DNA of 16,846 bases. Origin: Fidelibacterota bacterium UBA7300. Lineage in GTDB: Bacteria > Fidelibacterota > Marinisomatia > Marinisomatales > UBA2128. The position numbers and the translations under genes are program-made. Positions 1 through 7,510 of this stretch are shown piece after piece (within the stretch, counting starts at the first letter, position 1; each line of letters begins with the position of its first letter). The DNA lies in NCBI GenBank assembly GCA_002471865.1, contig DKQU01000042.1, forward strand, positions 1 through 16,846, in the 5' to 3' direction. The notes beneath the pieces were generated by a model. It was not told where the DNA came from. It saw only the letters and a list, made by a program, of their open reading frames with translations, and did no database searches.

Positions 1-806
1 CCGCCGGTAATATTAACCAACACGCCTTGAGCGCCGCTGATATTGACTTCCTCCAGAAGTGGGGAAGAGATAGCCTGCTGAGATGCCAGCACAGCCCGTT
101 CTTCGCCATTGGCGACACCTGTCCCCATAATGGCTTCACCCATTTCCCGCATGATGGTGTTAACATCTGCGAAATCGAGGTTAATCAATCCGTGGACGTT
201 AATCAGATCAGAAATTCCTCTTGTCGCTTCGAATAGAATCGAATCAGCGATTCTAAACGCATCAACCACTGTGGTTGATTTATCCACTATGGAGAGGAGT
301 TTCTGATTGGGGATAGCTATGAGAGTATCGCAATTTTTCTGCAATTCCTCTAGTCCCGATGAGGCACGGTTCTTCCGCTTAGGGCCTTCAAAGTTGAACG
401 GTTTTGTCACCACTCCAACGGTGAGAGCATTTAACTCTCTGGCAATCTGAGCGACTACAGGAGATGCCCCGGTTCCTGTGCCTCCTCCCAAGCCAGCGGT
501 AACGAATACCATATCAGCTCCTTCCAGGATATTGGCTACGGATTCCTTCTCGGATTCAATGGCTGCACGGCCGATATCCGCTTTGGCACCTGCTCCAAGA
601 CCTTTTGTGAGATTCTTACCTATCTGGATTTTTATCTCAGCTTTATTATTTTCTAGATCTTGAGCGTCTGTATTAATTGCTACAAACTCAACACCGTTCA
701 GTCCCGAGGCGATCATCCGGTTGATGGCATTTCCTCCAGCTCCACCAACACCGATTACTTTGATCTTTGCTTGTTGATCTGTTAGTGCATCGAATTCAAA
801 CAACAT
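1..806 (-). CDS. ftsZ: Cell division GTPase FtsZ, N-terminal 268 codons (3' end beyond window)
   Basis: FtsZ is the tubulin-like GTPase that polymerises at midcell into the Z ring and recruits the divisome. The reading frame runs open from the start to the window edge, so the C-terminal part, including the tail peptide that binds FtsA, is missing. Visible motifs are the N-terminal nucleotide-binding segment VIGVGGAGGNAINRM (about residues 17-31), the tubulin signature GLGGGTGTGASP (about 105-116), the PFNFEGPKR segment, DTLIAIPNQKLL, and the T7-loop region NLDFADV, which supplies the catalytic aspartate. I chose the ATG at 806 because an AAGGAGG sequence lies 7 bases upstream. The in-frame ATG at 812 would touch that sequence. 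It is the last gene of the visible cluster, 64 bases after ftsA. No missing key residue was seen. Confidence 0.97.
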   Translation of the reverse strand, partial: MLFEFDALTDQQAKIKVIGVGGAGGNAINRMIASGLNGVEFVAINTDAQDLENNKAEIKIQIGKNLTKGLGAGAKADIGRAAIESEKESVANILEGADMVFVTAGLGGGTGTGASPVVAQIARELNALTVGVVTKPFNFEGPKRKNRASSGLEELQKNCDTLIAIPNQKLLSIVDKSTTVVDAFRIADSILFEATRGISDLINVHGLINLDFADVNTIMREMGEAIMGTGVANGEERAVLASQQAISSPLLEEVNISGAQGVLVNITG

Positions 807-813
807 GTTCATC

Positions 814-820
814 CCTCCTT
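814..820 (-). promoter_or_regulatory. Strong ribosome binding site of ftsZ
   Basis: The minus strand reads AAGGAGG, followed by 7 bases and the ATG at 806. This is the best Shine-Dalgarno match in the window and decides the ftsZ start between two in-frame ATGs. It suggests that ftsZ is translated independently and efficiently, unlike most of the upstream genes, which are coupled by overlapping stop and start codons. Higher FtsZ synthesis than that of the other Fts proteins is usual in bacteria; that link here is inference. Confidence 0.8.
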
Positions 821-857
821 ATTTAGGTTCCCGCTTGGTTTTGAAATTGTTTTTCAT
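819..857 (-). other. Possible 12-codon mini-ORF in the ftsA-ftsZ spacer
   Basis: The 64-base spacer between ftsA and ftsZ contains ATG, eleven further codons and TAA, encoding the basic peptide MKNNFKTKREPK. A GGAAAA sequence lies 8 bases before its ATG. The TAA stop overlaps the first bases of the ftsZ Shine-Dalgarno sequence. Translation of it could therefore affect access of ribosomes to ftsZ. A frame this short can easily arise by chance, and I have no homology support for it. Confidence 0.15.
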
Positions 858-870
858 GATGATTTTCCAA

Positions 871-2139
871 TTAAAACATTCCTTTGAACCAATCTGCTAT
901 CTTTGTGATCGTTTTGTCACCTGTAAATATTTCTCTATTCCCGATGTTGAATTCCTCAGCTATTTGTTCACCATATTGGATTAGTCCGATGGCAGTGGCA
1001 TAAACAGGACTTGCTGCCACTTCAACGAGGCTGTTGAGGCCTTTAGGAATTCCGATTTTCACGCGACCTCCTAGCACTTCTTCGGCAAGGCTGGTGACAT
1101 TTTTTAACAGTGCACCTCCACCAGTGAGGACTATACCGAAACTAATCTCCCCTTGAACATCAGCACGAAGGATTTCTCTTTTTACCATATGAAATATCTC
1201 TTCCATACGCGCTTCGATGTAGCGAGATATTTCATGTTCTGAGATATTTCTTGGCTCCTCTCCAGCTTGATGAGGAAGCTCAAATTCTAGATCCGTAGAA
1301 GCCATAGCAGCCTTAGCAGAACCGTATTTTATCTTTATTTCTTCTGCATCCTCAAGTGAGACATTCAGCATCATAGCTATATCATTCGTAATGTTATTTC
1401 CTCCCAAAGCAATAACTGCTGAATGTCGTACTCCGCTATCGTAAAAAACAGAAACATCCGTTGTACCGCCACCGATATCTACAAGAACTACTCCGAGTTT
1501 CTTTTCAGTTGGTTCCAATGTTGAGGCTGCAGAAGCGAGAGGTTGATAAATCAAGCCATCTACATCAATACCTGATTCTTCAATGCATTTTCTCATGTTT
1601 TTAGCAGCGGTTATGGCACCGGTCACGAGATGGATTTTGGCTTCAAGACGTCTTGCTACCATTCCTGATGGATCTTTGATATTCCGTTGGTCATCCACTA
1701 TATATTCTTGAGGTAGTGCGTGGAGAATCTCTCTATCAACTGGTAGGGAAACTGCCCTCGCTAATTCTAACGCTCTATTAATATCTTGATTAGTGATTTC
1801 ATGATCGTAAGCAGCAGGGTGACCGTTTTTTGAAATAGCTATAGCTCCTTGAGTGTTGATACCTCGTATGTGATCACCTGAAATTCCTATAAAAGCACTA
1901 TTTACTCGTTGTCCAGCCATTTTTTCAGCTTTATTAACAGCTAATTCTATTGAGTTTACAGCTTCTTCTATATTAACTACCATTCCCTTGTCAATTCCTG
2001 TAGAAGGACCAATTCCTGCACCCAATAGTTTTAAACCATCGATGGTATTCTGCTGAGCAATTATACAACAGATTTTAGTAGTACCGATGTCCAGACCGAC
2101 TAAAACTCCTCGATCTTGAGAAATAGTTAATTTCCTCAT
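871..2139 (-). CDS. ftsA: Cell division protein FtsA
   Basis: FtsA is the actin-like ATPase that anchors FtsZ filaments to the inner face of the cytoplasmic membrane and recruits later division proteins. The 422-residue product has the expected length. Seen in order are the phosphate-1 motif GLDIGTTKICC (about 15-25), the family's 1C-domain region (about 80-165), the phosphate-2 motif DIGGGTTDVSVF (221-232), the adenosine motif TGGGALLKN (339-347), and a C-terminal amphipathic helix TKIADWFKGMF (412-422). That helix is the usual membrane-targeting sequence. I chose the ATG at 2139: it forms an ATGA overlap with the ftsQ stop and has AAAGGA 6 bases upstream. The in-frame ATG at 2145 directly abuts that sequence. 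The 3' end is followed by a 64-base spacer and ftsZ. Confidence 0.96.
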   Translation of the reverse strand: MRKLTISQDRGVLVGLDIGTTKICCIIAQQNTIDGLKLLGAGIGPSTGIDKGMVVNIEEAVNSIELAVNKAEKMAGQRVNSAFIGISGDHIRGINTQGAIAISKNGHPAAYDHEITNQDINRALELARAVSLPVDREILHALPQEYIVDDQRNIKDPSGMVARRLEAKIHLVTGAITAAKNMRKCIEESGIDVDGLIYQPLASAASTLEPTEKKLGVVLVDIGGGTTDVSVFYDSGVRHSAVIALGGNNITNDIAMMLNVSLEDAEEIKIKYGSAKAAMASTDLEFELPHQAGEEPRNISEHEISRYIEARMEEIFHMVKREILRADVQGEISFGIVLTGGGALLKNVTSLAEEVLGGRVKIGIPKGLNSLVEVAASPVYATAIGLIQYGEQIAEEFNIGNREIFTGDKTITKIADWFKGMF

Positions 2140-2942
2140 ACCCATTCCTTTACTATAATTTGTCGCCTATGACGAAGATCAATTGTTTTATAATCATGTA
2201 ACGTTCGGATATTTTTTAGTGTGGATTTGAACTCCTCTAAGACTATTATTCTTTCAGTAAGATTATCTGACCCCAGAATTATCTTTGTAGGACGCTTTGA
2301 AAGAAGAACGACGAAGTCATCTTGTGGATTAATAATTACTTCCGAAATATCTTTATAAATATCCGGGAAATCGTTTTTTGCTATCACTAGAAAATCAAGA
2401 GCTTCTATTACTTTATTTGACCGACATGTATTTCCTTCTGGATATAGATCAGGATTAGAGTTAAATCCCGAAAGATAAGGCACATCAAATTCAATCCTAC
2501 CATGACGAAGAGGTAGTACTACACCTTCTCCATCTACCAGATAAAATGGTTTGTGATTCAAGTAAGCTATCGGATTGCGTTCCATTATTTCAATACGCAG
2601 ATTTGATGGATAATTATGGCTTGCTCGAGCCATCTTGATATAAGGGTGCTCCTTGAGTCTATCTTGAATATTTTGTAAATCAAGTTGAGTAAGGTCTTCT
2701 GAATCAGACAATTCTAGCCAATAGAGCAAATCATTTTCATTTAGATACTTATTTCCAAAGAATTGGATCGCTTTCAAATTGAACTCTTTGCTTAGATTGC
2801 CCCACCAAACAGCGGCAACTATCAATAAGATTATAGAAAGCAACCCCAAAGTTTTTCCAATTACAGAGATAAATGTGGCACGGTTCCATAATCGTTTTTT
2901 GTTCACTTTTCTATTGACCTTTTTCCTAGTGGATAGTTTCAT
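2136..2942 (-). CDS. ftsQ: Cell division protein FtsQ (POTRA domain)
   Basis: FtsQ is a bitopic inner membrane protein that links the cytoplasmic Z ring to the periplasmic septal synthases and, in studied species, binds FtsL and FtsB. The 268-residue product has a very basic cytoplasmic tail (residues 1-22), one hydrophobic segment (about 24-47), and then a POTRA-like region (about 54-122) containing FNLKAIQFFGNKYLNENDL and LRIEIMERNPIAYL. The FtsQ domain with LVDGEGVVLPL follows. Family sequences diverge strongly, so the call rests on topology, the POTRA pattern and position between murB and ftsA. The ATG start overlaps the murB stop as ATGA, and the stop overlaps the ftsA start in the same way. 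The region looks AT-rich compared with murC. Confidence 0.92.
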   Translation of the reverse strand: MKLSTRKKVNRKVNKKRLWNRATFISVIGKTLGLLSIILLIVAAVWWGNLSKEFNLKAIQFFGNKYLNENDLLYWLELSDSEDLTQLDLQNIQDRLKEHPYIKMARASHNYPSNLRIEIMERNPIAYLNHKPFYLVDGEGVVLPLRHGRIEFDVPYLSGFNSNPDLYPEGNTCRSNKVIEALDFLVIAKNDFPDIYKDISEVIINPQDDFVVLLSKRPTKIILGSDNLTERIIVLEEFKSTLKNIRTLHDYKTIDLRHRRQIIVKEWV

Positions 2943-3877
2943 GCATCAAAGTATCTTGGTGGAAAGCCAAGTGTTTTTATTTCTAATTCAAGTTCGATAT
3001 TGAATTGTTCCCTAACAGTTATTTTGGCCAACCGTATCAATTCAGCAATATCTTCTGAAGATGCACCTCCGTGATTGACGAAAAAATTAGCATGCTTCGT
3101 AGATATTTCTGCATCTCCTGAGCGAGTGCCTTTCAATCCTGCTTGGTCAATGTAATATCCTGCAGAGTTGGCACCTTCAGGGTTCTTAAATACACTACCT
3201 GCTGATCTGAACTTTAATGGTTGAGATTCCTTTCTGCTTTCACTGGCTATACTCTTCAATTCTTGAATTTTTTCAGGTATTCCTTCTTCGAATTCGAAAA
3301 TAGCAGAGATTAGGATTTCATCATCCTGCAAAGACGAATATCTGTAGCCGAAGTCTATTTCATCCCTGTCATATTCTTTCAGATCCCCAGTCACAGTCAC
3401 CACTTTGAGTTTTTCAAGAGATTTTGAAATTTCATGACCATAGGCTCCCGCATTCATTTTAATGGCGCCACCAACTGTTCCTGGAACTCCTATAAGGCTT
3501 TCTACTCCAGATAATTTTCGGCTGATACACTCCCGAACAAGACGGCCCATCATGACGCCACTTTCGACTAGAACCTGTTTGCCAATGAATTCTAACTTTC
3601 GAAAATATTTGGCCAAAGAGATCACGAAACCGTCAAATCCGTCATCGCTCACAAGCAAGTTGGAACCGGAGCCGGCGAAGAAAACCGGGATTCCATTTTC
3701 GTGTGCAGTTTTAAGGATTAAAACGAGATCATCTGTATTGGCAGGGTGGAAGTAAGCCAGTGCCGGACCGCCAATTCCATAGGTCGTATGCTTTGCCATC
3801 GGTTCGTGCATCAATAATTCACCATTCATTATTTTCTCCAGCCTTTTTACTGTATTGATTCTGCTCGATTTTGACAC
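2939..3877 (-). CDS. murB: UDP-N-acetylenolpyruvoylglucosamine reductase MurB
   Basis: MurB is the FAD-dependent, NADPH-using enzyme that reduces UDP-GlcNAc-enolpyruvate to UDP-MurNAc in the cytoplasm. The 312-residue protein shows the FAD-binding segments KHTTYGIGGPA (29-39), FAGSGSNLLVSD (67-78) and GVESLIGVPGTVGGAIKMNAG (124-144). It also has GYRYSSL (177-183), the proton-donor serine in SAGSVFKNP (S228), and the C-terminal glutamate in LELEIKTLG (E299). The short GYRYSSL segment and the length suggest a type II MurB. The start used is GTG at 3877, next to the murC stop, with no clear Shine-Dalgarno sequence. An in-frame ATG at 3829 has GGAG 6 bases upstream and would give a protein 16 residues shorter. 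Family N-termini usually extend far enough to favour the GTG. The stop overlaps ftsQ as ATGA. Confidence 0.96.
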   Translation of the reverse strand: MSKSSRINTVKRLEKIMNGELLMHEPMAKHTTYGIGGPALAYFHPANTDDLVLILKTAHENGIPVFFAGSGSNLLVSDDGFDGFVISLAKYFRKLEFIGKQVLVESGVMMGRLVRECISRKLSGVESLIGVPGTVGGAIKMNAGAYGHEISKSLEKLKVVTVTGDLKEYDRDEIDFGYRYSSLQDDEILISAIFEFEEGIPEKIQELKSIASESRKESQPLKFRSAGSVFKNPEGANSAGYYIDQAGLKGTRSGDAEISTKHANFFVNHGGASSEDIAELIRLAKITVREQFNIELELEIKTLGFPPRYFDA

Positions 3878-3878
3878 A

Positions 3879-5270
3879 TCAAGCCGTTACGATTACCTGT
3901 TCCATTAGTGCAATTAATTCTTCACCCATTTTCCAGATGTCGCCCGCTCCCATGGTTATGACCATATCTCCGGACTGTGTGATCTCAAGAAGTCTGCTTG
4001 GAATCTCCGATTTATCTGGAATCCAATGAATTGCACCATGTCCTAGAGAGGTTATGCTGTCCGCGATCAATTTTCCGTTTACCCCTTCGATTGGTTTTTC
4101 CCGGGCAGGGTATATGTCGGTAAGGACAATACAGTCAGCGAGGGTAAGAGCAGAAGCGAATTCCTGATAAAAATCTCGAGTTCTTGAAAAGAGATGAGGT
4201 TGGAAGACAGCAATAATTCGCCGATTCCACCCCTCACGGACGGCTTTCAGTGTGGCATAGACTTCAGTCGGGTGATGAGCGTAATCGTCAACAATCATGA
4301 TGTCATCAATCATACCTTTGATCTCAAATCTCCGTCGTACGCCTGAAAAAGAATTCATCCCTTCAGCGATGTCATCCATCTCCATTCCCACTTCACGACA
4401 GAGTGAAATGACCGTTAATGCATTCGTCACATTGTGTTGTCCGGGTATTTGCAAAGTGACAGTCCCTAAAATCTTTCCGTGATGCTGTACATCAAATGTG
4501 GTAGATGTTTCCTCATATCGAATATTCTTTGCTGTGAAATCTGCATCATCTGAAAGACCGCTTGTCAGCAAAGGACGAGAGATTAGAGGAATCACTTTTT
4601 TTATTAGCGGATCGTCCATACAGACTGAAACTGAGCCGTAGAAGGGGACCGCATTTGCAAATTGCGCGAAAGATTGGATGAGGTCATTCTCATCATCATA
4701 GCACTCCATGTGATCATAATCCACAGTTGTAATGATTGCATGAGTGGGAGTTAAATGCAAGAAACTCCGATCGAATTCATCTGCTTCTGCCACGATGATG
4801 TCACCTTTCCCCAGAACTGCGTTCACATCGAGACTTTTCACAACGCCGCCTACAACGAGAGTGGGGTCAAACCCGGCTTCCGTCAAAACTGTGCCGAGTA
4901 GAGAAGTAGTGGTGGTTTTCCCGTGTGTACCACCTACAGCCATGGAAGTCGGTTTAAGTTTCAGCAACTCCGCCAGCATCTCTGCCCGTGAGATTACGGG
5001 GATATTCCGATTTCTTGCTTCTACGACTTCAGGGTTTTCCTCATTGACTGCAGAGGAGTAAACAAGCACATCGGCATTTCCAAGATTCTCAGAAGCATGT
5101 CCGCTATAAATGGCGGCTCCCTGATGTTCCAAGTTAGCAGTGATGCTCGATGGTATTAAATCCGAGCCGGCCACTCCGAATCCTGAGTTAAGCAGCAGTT
5201 CAGCGATTCCACTCATGCCGATTCCGCCGATACCTACGAAAAAGACGTTTTTCACTTTGCCAAACATCAT
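3879..5270 (-). CDS. murC: UDP-N-acetylmuramate--L-alanine ligase MurC
   Basis: MurC is the cytoplasmic ATP-dependent ligase that adds L-alanine, the first stem-peptide residue, to UDP-MurNAc. The 463-residue product has the MurC N-terminal fold with FFVGIGGIGMSGIAELL (10-26), the Mur ligase P-loop GTHGKTTTT (114-122), whose histidine is typical of MurC, the EADEFDRSFL segment (162-171), and DYDHMECYDD. It also has the central FSGVRRRFE and DDYAHHPTE motifs, then AVFQPHLFSRTRDF and GAGDIWKMGEEL near the C-terminus. The start is one of two adjacent ATG codons; the first makes an ATGA overlap with the murG stop. murB begins 1 base after its stop codon. Nothing is missing. Confidence 0.97.
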   Translation of the reverse strand: MMFGKVKNVFFVGIGGIGMSGIAELLLNSGFGVAGSDLIPSSITANLEHQGAAIYSGHASENLGNADVLVYSSAVNEENPEVVEARNRNIPVISRAEMLAELLKLKPTSMAVGGTHGKTTTTSLLGTVLTEAGFDPTLVVGGVVKSLDVNAVLGKGDIIVAEADEFDRSFLHLTPTHAIITTVDYDHMECYDDENDLIQSFAQFANAVPFYGSVSVCMDDPLIKKVIPLISRPLLTSGLSDDADFTAKNIRYEETSTTFDVQHHGKILGTVTLQIPGQHNVTNALTVISLCREVGMEMDDIAEGMNSFSGVRRRFEIKGMIDDIMIVDDYAHHPTEVYATLKAVREGWNRRIIAVFQPHLFSRTRDFYQEFASALTLADCIVLTDIYPAREKPIEGVNGKLIADSITSLGHGAIHWIPDKSEIPSRLLEITQSGDMVITMGAGDIWKMGEELIALMEQVIVTA

Positions 5271-5890
5271 GCCTGAGCTAACCTCATAATTTCATCAACA
5301 ATCTGATCGGCAGCGTCCAAAATCGCTGCTTCACGAGCCGCATTTGCCATCTTCCCTAGAATTTCCGAATCTTCGAGAAGACTACCGGTTTCCTTGGCAA
5401 GTTTTTCGGGAGTCAATTCAACTTCCGGGATTATTCTTGCTGCACCTTTTTCTACAAGAGATTTCGCATTTTTCGTCTGATGATCAGCCGCAGCTCCAGG
5501 GAAGGGGATAAGGAGCGACGGCTTTCCGCACGCCGTGATTTCCGAGAGTGTCATGGCGCCGGCTCGGGAAATAATTAGATCCGCTGCAGAGTAAACAGCT
5601 CCCATCTTATCGGTGAACGGTACAATTGTCATGTCGTCAAGAGCAGAATCCTGCAAAGCTTCGTATTGGAATTGACCGGTTTGCCAGAAGATTTGAGCAT
5701 TTTGATTTTTTCGCAGAAGCGGAAGTGCTTCTATAAATGCATCGTTAATAGCACGTGAGCCTTGACTTCCGCCAATGACAGCTATGACAGGGATGTCACT
5801 ACTGAATCCAAGGACTTCTCTGGCGTTTTCACGAGACATGTTCAATATCTCCTGCCTGACGGGGTTTCCGGTGAGAATGCACTTTTTTTT
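5267..5890 (-). CDS. murG: MurG C-terminal domain, in a shifted frame (second half of murG)
   Basis: This frame encodes the C-terminal, UDP-GlcNAc-binding domain of MurG, the glycosyltransferase that converts lipid I to lipid II at the inner membrane face. It opens right after a TAA inside the A run. It begins with the linker LTGNPVRQEIL, then VIAVIGGSQGSRAIND and the sugar-nucleotide site SRAGAMTLSEITACGKPSLLIPFP with DHQTKNA. The coordinates cover the whole open frame. If translated separately, the likely start is ATG at 5839 (191 residues), with AGGAG 9 bases upstream; a TTG at 5845 also overlaps the stop of the upstream piece. Either separate start would drop the conserved LTGNPVR linker, which argues that this is normally part of one protein. 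One inserted A restores a 369-residue MurG, the usual family length. The stop overlaps murC as ATGA. Confidence 0.9.
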   Translation of the reverse strand, partial: KKKCILTGNPVRQEILNMSRENAREVLGFSSDIPVIAVIGGSQGSRAINDAFIEALPLLRKNQNAQIFWQTGQFQYEALQDSALDDMTIVPFTDKMGAVYSAADLIISRAGAMTLSEITACGKPSLLIPFPGAAADHQTKNAKSLVEKGAARIIPEVELTPEKLAKETGSLLEDSEILGKMANAAREAAILDAADQIVDEIMRLAQA

Positions 5891-6375
5891 TTAAGATATT
5901 GCTCGGAGTTGCTGTAGCTAATGCAGACAGAATCAACTCGATCTGCCAGCCAGCGAGTGGTAAATCCAGGGTAAGAATTCTGTTCGTGTATCACAGTTGG
6001 GATATTTTTTTTGATAGCAGCGAGAAGCGGAAGTCCACTGGCGTATCCGCCTGTTCCAACTACAACATCAGGGTCTAATCTTTTTATCAACTTTTTGGAG
6101 CGTATGAAAGATGACAAAAAGCGAAAGGGGAACAGGATGTTTCTGCCGACTGCCTGAAGTGATGTACCGCGCTGAAATCCGCGAATGTTTAGGAGAGTGT
6201 GGTCTTCTCCCCGCTTTTCAAAATGCCGAAGTTCTACTCCGTATTTTGAGCCTACAAAATGAATATCAGCTCCTGCTTCTCGTTTTTTCAAAGCATCAGC
6301 AATAGCGAAAGCTGGGAAGAGATGACCTCCCGTACCTCCTCCTGCGATGATCACTTTTAATTGTCTATCTTGCAA
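5842..6375 (-). CDS. murG: MurG N-terminal domain, ending at a frameshift (first half of murG)
   Basis: This is the lipid-I-binding, membrane-associated N-terminal domain of MurG. Seen are the glycine-rich loop AGGGTGGHLFPA (11-22), FVGSKYGVELR (40-50), a hydrophobic and basic patch NILFPFRFLSSFIRSKK, the second glycine loop VGTGGYASGLP (106-116) and HEQNSYPG (130-137). Normal MurG sequence stops at YLKKK (residue 164), where the A run lies. The last 13 codons (SAFSPETPSGRRY) look unlike MurG and end at TGA. The next expected residues, LTGNPVR, are found in the other frame. The start used is TTG at 6375, with AGGGA 6 bases upstream. A GTG at 6354 is an alternative but falls almost at the first glycine loop. 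The 5' end overlaps the ftsW stop by 11 bases. Confidence 0.92.
   Translation of the reverse strand: MQDRQLKVIIAGGGTGGHLFPAFAIADALKKREAGADIHFVGSKYGVELRHFEKRGEDHTLLNIRGFQRGTSLQAVGRNILFPFRFLSSFIRSKKLIKRLDPDVVVGTGGYASGLPLLAAIKKNIPTVIHEQNSYPGFTTRWLADRVDSVCISYSNSEQYLKKKSAFSPETPSGRRY
5883..5892 (-). other. A10 run carrying the murG frame disruption
   Basis: The coding strand has ten consecutive A residues at the boundary between the two MurG domains. Read as ten, the frame runs CTT AAA AAA AAA AGT and leaves MurG sequence. With eleven (or eight) it runs on into AAG TGC ATT CTC ACC GGA, giving KCILTGNPVR, the expected linker. Runs of nine or more A are known sites for both sequencing error and RNA polymerase slippage, as described for Thermus dnaX and for insect endosymbionts. 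Runs of eight A in murD, murF and elsewhere in murG keep their frames. Confidence 0.85.
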
Positions 6376-7510
6376 AGAGTATCCCTGATGTTTTTGGCGT
6401 TCTGGCTCTCCGCTTTGCCATGGAGATGTTTAGCAAAATGCCTACTGTCATTAAGTTTATTACCAATCCCGTTCCGCCGAAGCTAATGAATGGAACAGGT
6501 AATCCTGTAGTCGGCAGTAAACCGGAAGCCACCGCCGCGTTTATGAAAGCGTAAAGAATTATTTTTACTGAAAAACCCAGTCCGAGAAGGACACCAAAAA
6601 TATCTGTGCACCCTTTTGAAATAGTGATTACACGTTGAAAAAGACCCAAGAACAGTGTTATAACCACAAAGACTCCGAGAAAACCAAGTTCCTCACCTAT
6701 TATTGAAAGGATAAAATCAGTGTGAGGAGCAGGGAGGAAGAGGTTTTTCCCAATACTTTCTCCCAGTCCAACACCGGTAATACCACCATTGCCCAGAGCG
6801 ATTAAGGATTGCTGAAGCTGGTAGTTCTTTCCGACCAGACTGGTGGAGAAATCTCCAAAGGAAGTCAATCTATAAACCCTGTACTCAGCAAGGAATAAAA
6901 CGGGAATCAAGATAGCGCAAGCGACAAGTACAGTTCCAATGAGATGTGAAGCTTTGGCACCTCCTAAAAAGAGCATCACAAAAGTAAGAACACCTATCAC
7001 AAATGCAGTACTAAAGTCAGGCTGAATAATGACCAATGCCATGATGATGCCAATTAATACAATGGGAGGGAGGAATCCATAGGTGAAATTGCTGAGCTGA
7101 TTTCGCTTACGATCGATATACGCAGCAAGATATACAATAACAGCAAATCGGGCTATGTCGGAAGTTTGCAGAGAAAATGGCCCAAGACTCAACCACCGAG
7201 CCGGTGCATCAATACCTCTAAGGACATACGATAGTTTCGTGATAATTAACAGGGCAATGGCGCCGATGATGAGCGGCACGGCTCCCTTCCTCAGATGGCG
7301 ATAATCCATTTTCATTGCGCCTAGTAAAACAGCTAATCCGATAACAACTCTCAAAGCGTGTTTCCAGAAGTAGTACGTCCCGTTACCGTATTTTTCCATT
7401 GATATGTTTGTACTTGCGCTAAAGACCATTATTGTTCCCACAATCAGAAGCAACAGTGTGAGAATGAGAAGAGGTCGGTCGTATTTTTTCGATGAGACTA
7501 TTACATTCAT
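6365..7510 (-). CDS. ftsW: Septal peptidoglycan polymerase FtsW (SEDS family)
   Basis: FtsW is the SEDS glycosyltransferase that polymerises lipid II into septal glycan, working with the FtsI transpeptidase. The 381-residue protein is highly hydrophobic, with roughly ten membrane segments. Motifs include GPFSLQTSDIARFA (110-123, the family's QPSE region), QPDFSTA (163-169), a large extracytoplasmic loop with GKNYQLQQSLIALGNGGITGVGLGES, PHTDFILSIIGEELGF (262-277, with the conserved aspartate D265) and TTGLPVPFISFGGTGL near the end. The position between murD and murG is typical of ftsW rather than rodA. The ATG forms an ATGA overlap with the murD stop. The QPSE motif is altered to QTSD, which is unusual but conservative at the acidic position. 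Confidence 0.96.
   Translation of the reverse strand: MNVIVSSKKYDRPLLILTLLLLIVGTIMVFSASTNISMEKYGNGTYYFWKHALRVVIGLAVLLGAMKMDYRHLRKGAVPLIIGAIALLIITKLSYVLRGIDAPARWLSLGPFSLQTSDIARFAVIVYLAAYIDRKRNQLSNFTYGFLPPIVLIGIIMALVIIQPDFSTAFVIGVLTFVMLFLGGAKASHLIGTVLVACAILIPVLFLAEYRVYRLTSFGDFSTSLVGKNYQLQQSLIALGNGGITGVGLGESIGKNLFLPAPHTDFILSIIGEELGFLGVFVVITLFLGLFQRVITISKGCTDIFGVLLGLGFSVKIILYAFINAAVASGLLPTTGLPVPFISFGGTGLVINLMTVGILLNISMAKRRARTPKTSGILFAR

Noticed and set aside
4744..5061. A 105-codon plus-strand open frame
   Set aside because: It is antisense to the conserved P-loop region of murC, with no ribosome binding site or recognisable domain.
5267..5845. The murG C-terminal piece as an independent gene that evolved by fission
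   Set aside because: The split falls in a ten-base homopolymer, the first piece ends with 13 unrelated codons, and a separate second piece would lose LTGNPVR. A frameshift or slippage explains all of this more simply, although a start with AGGAG is present.
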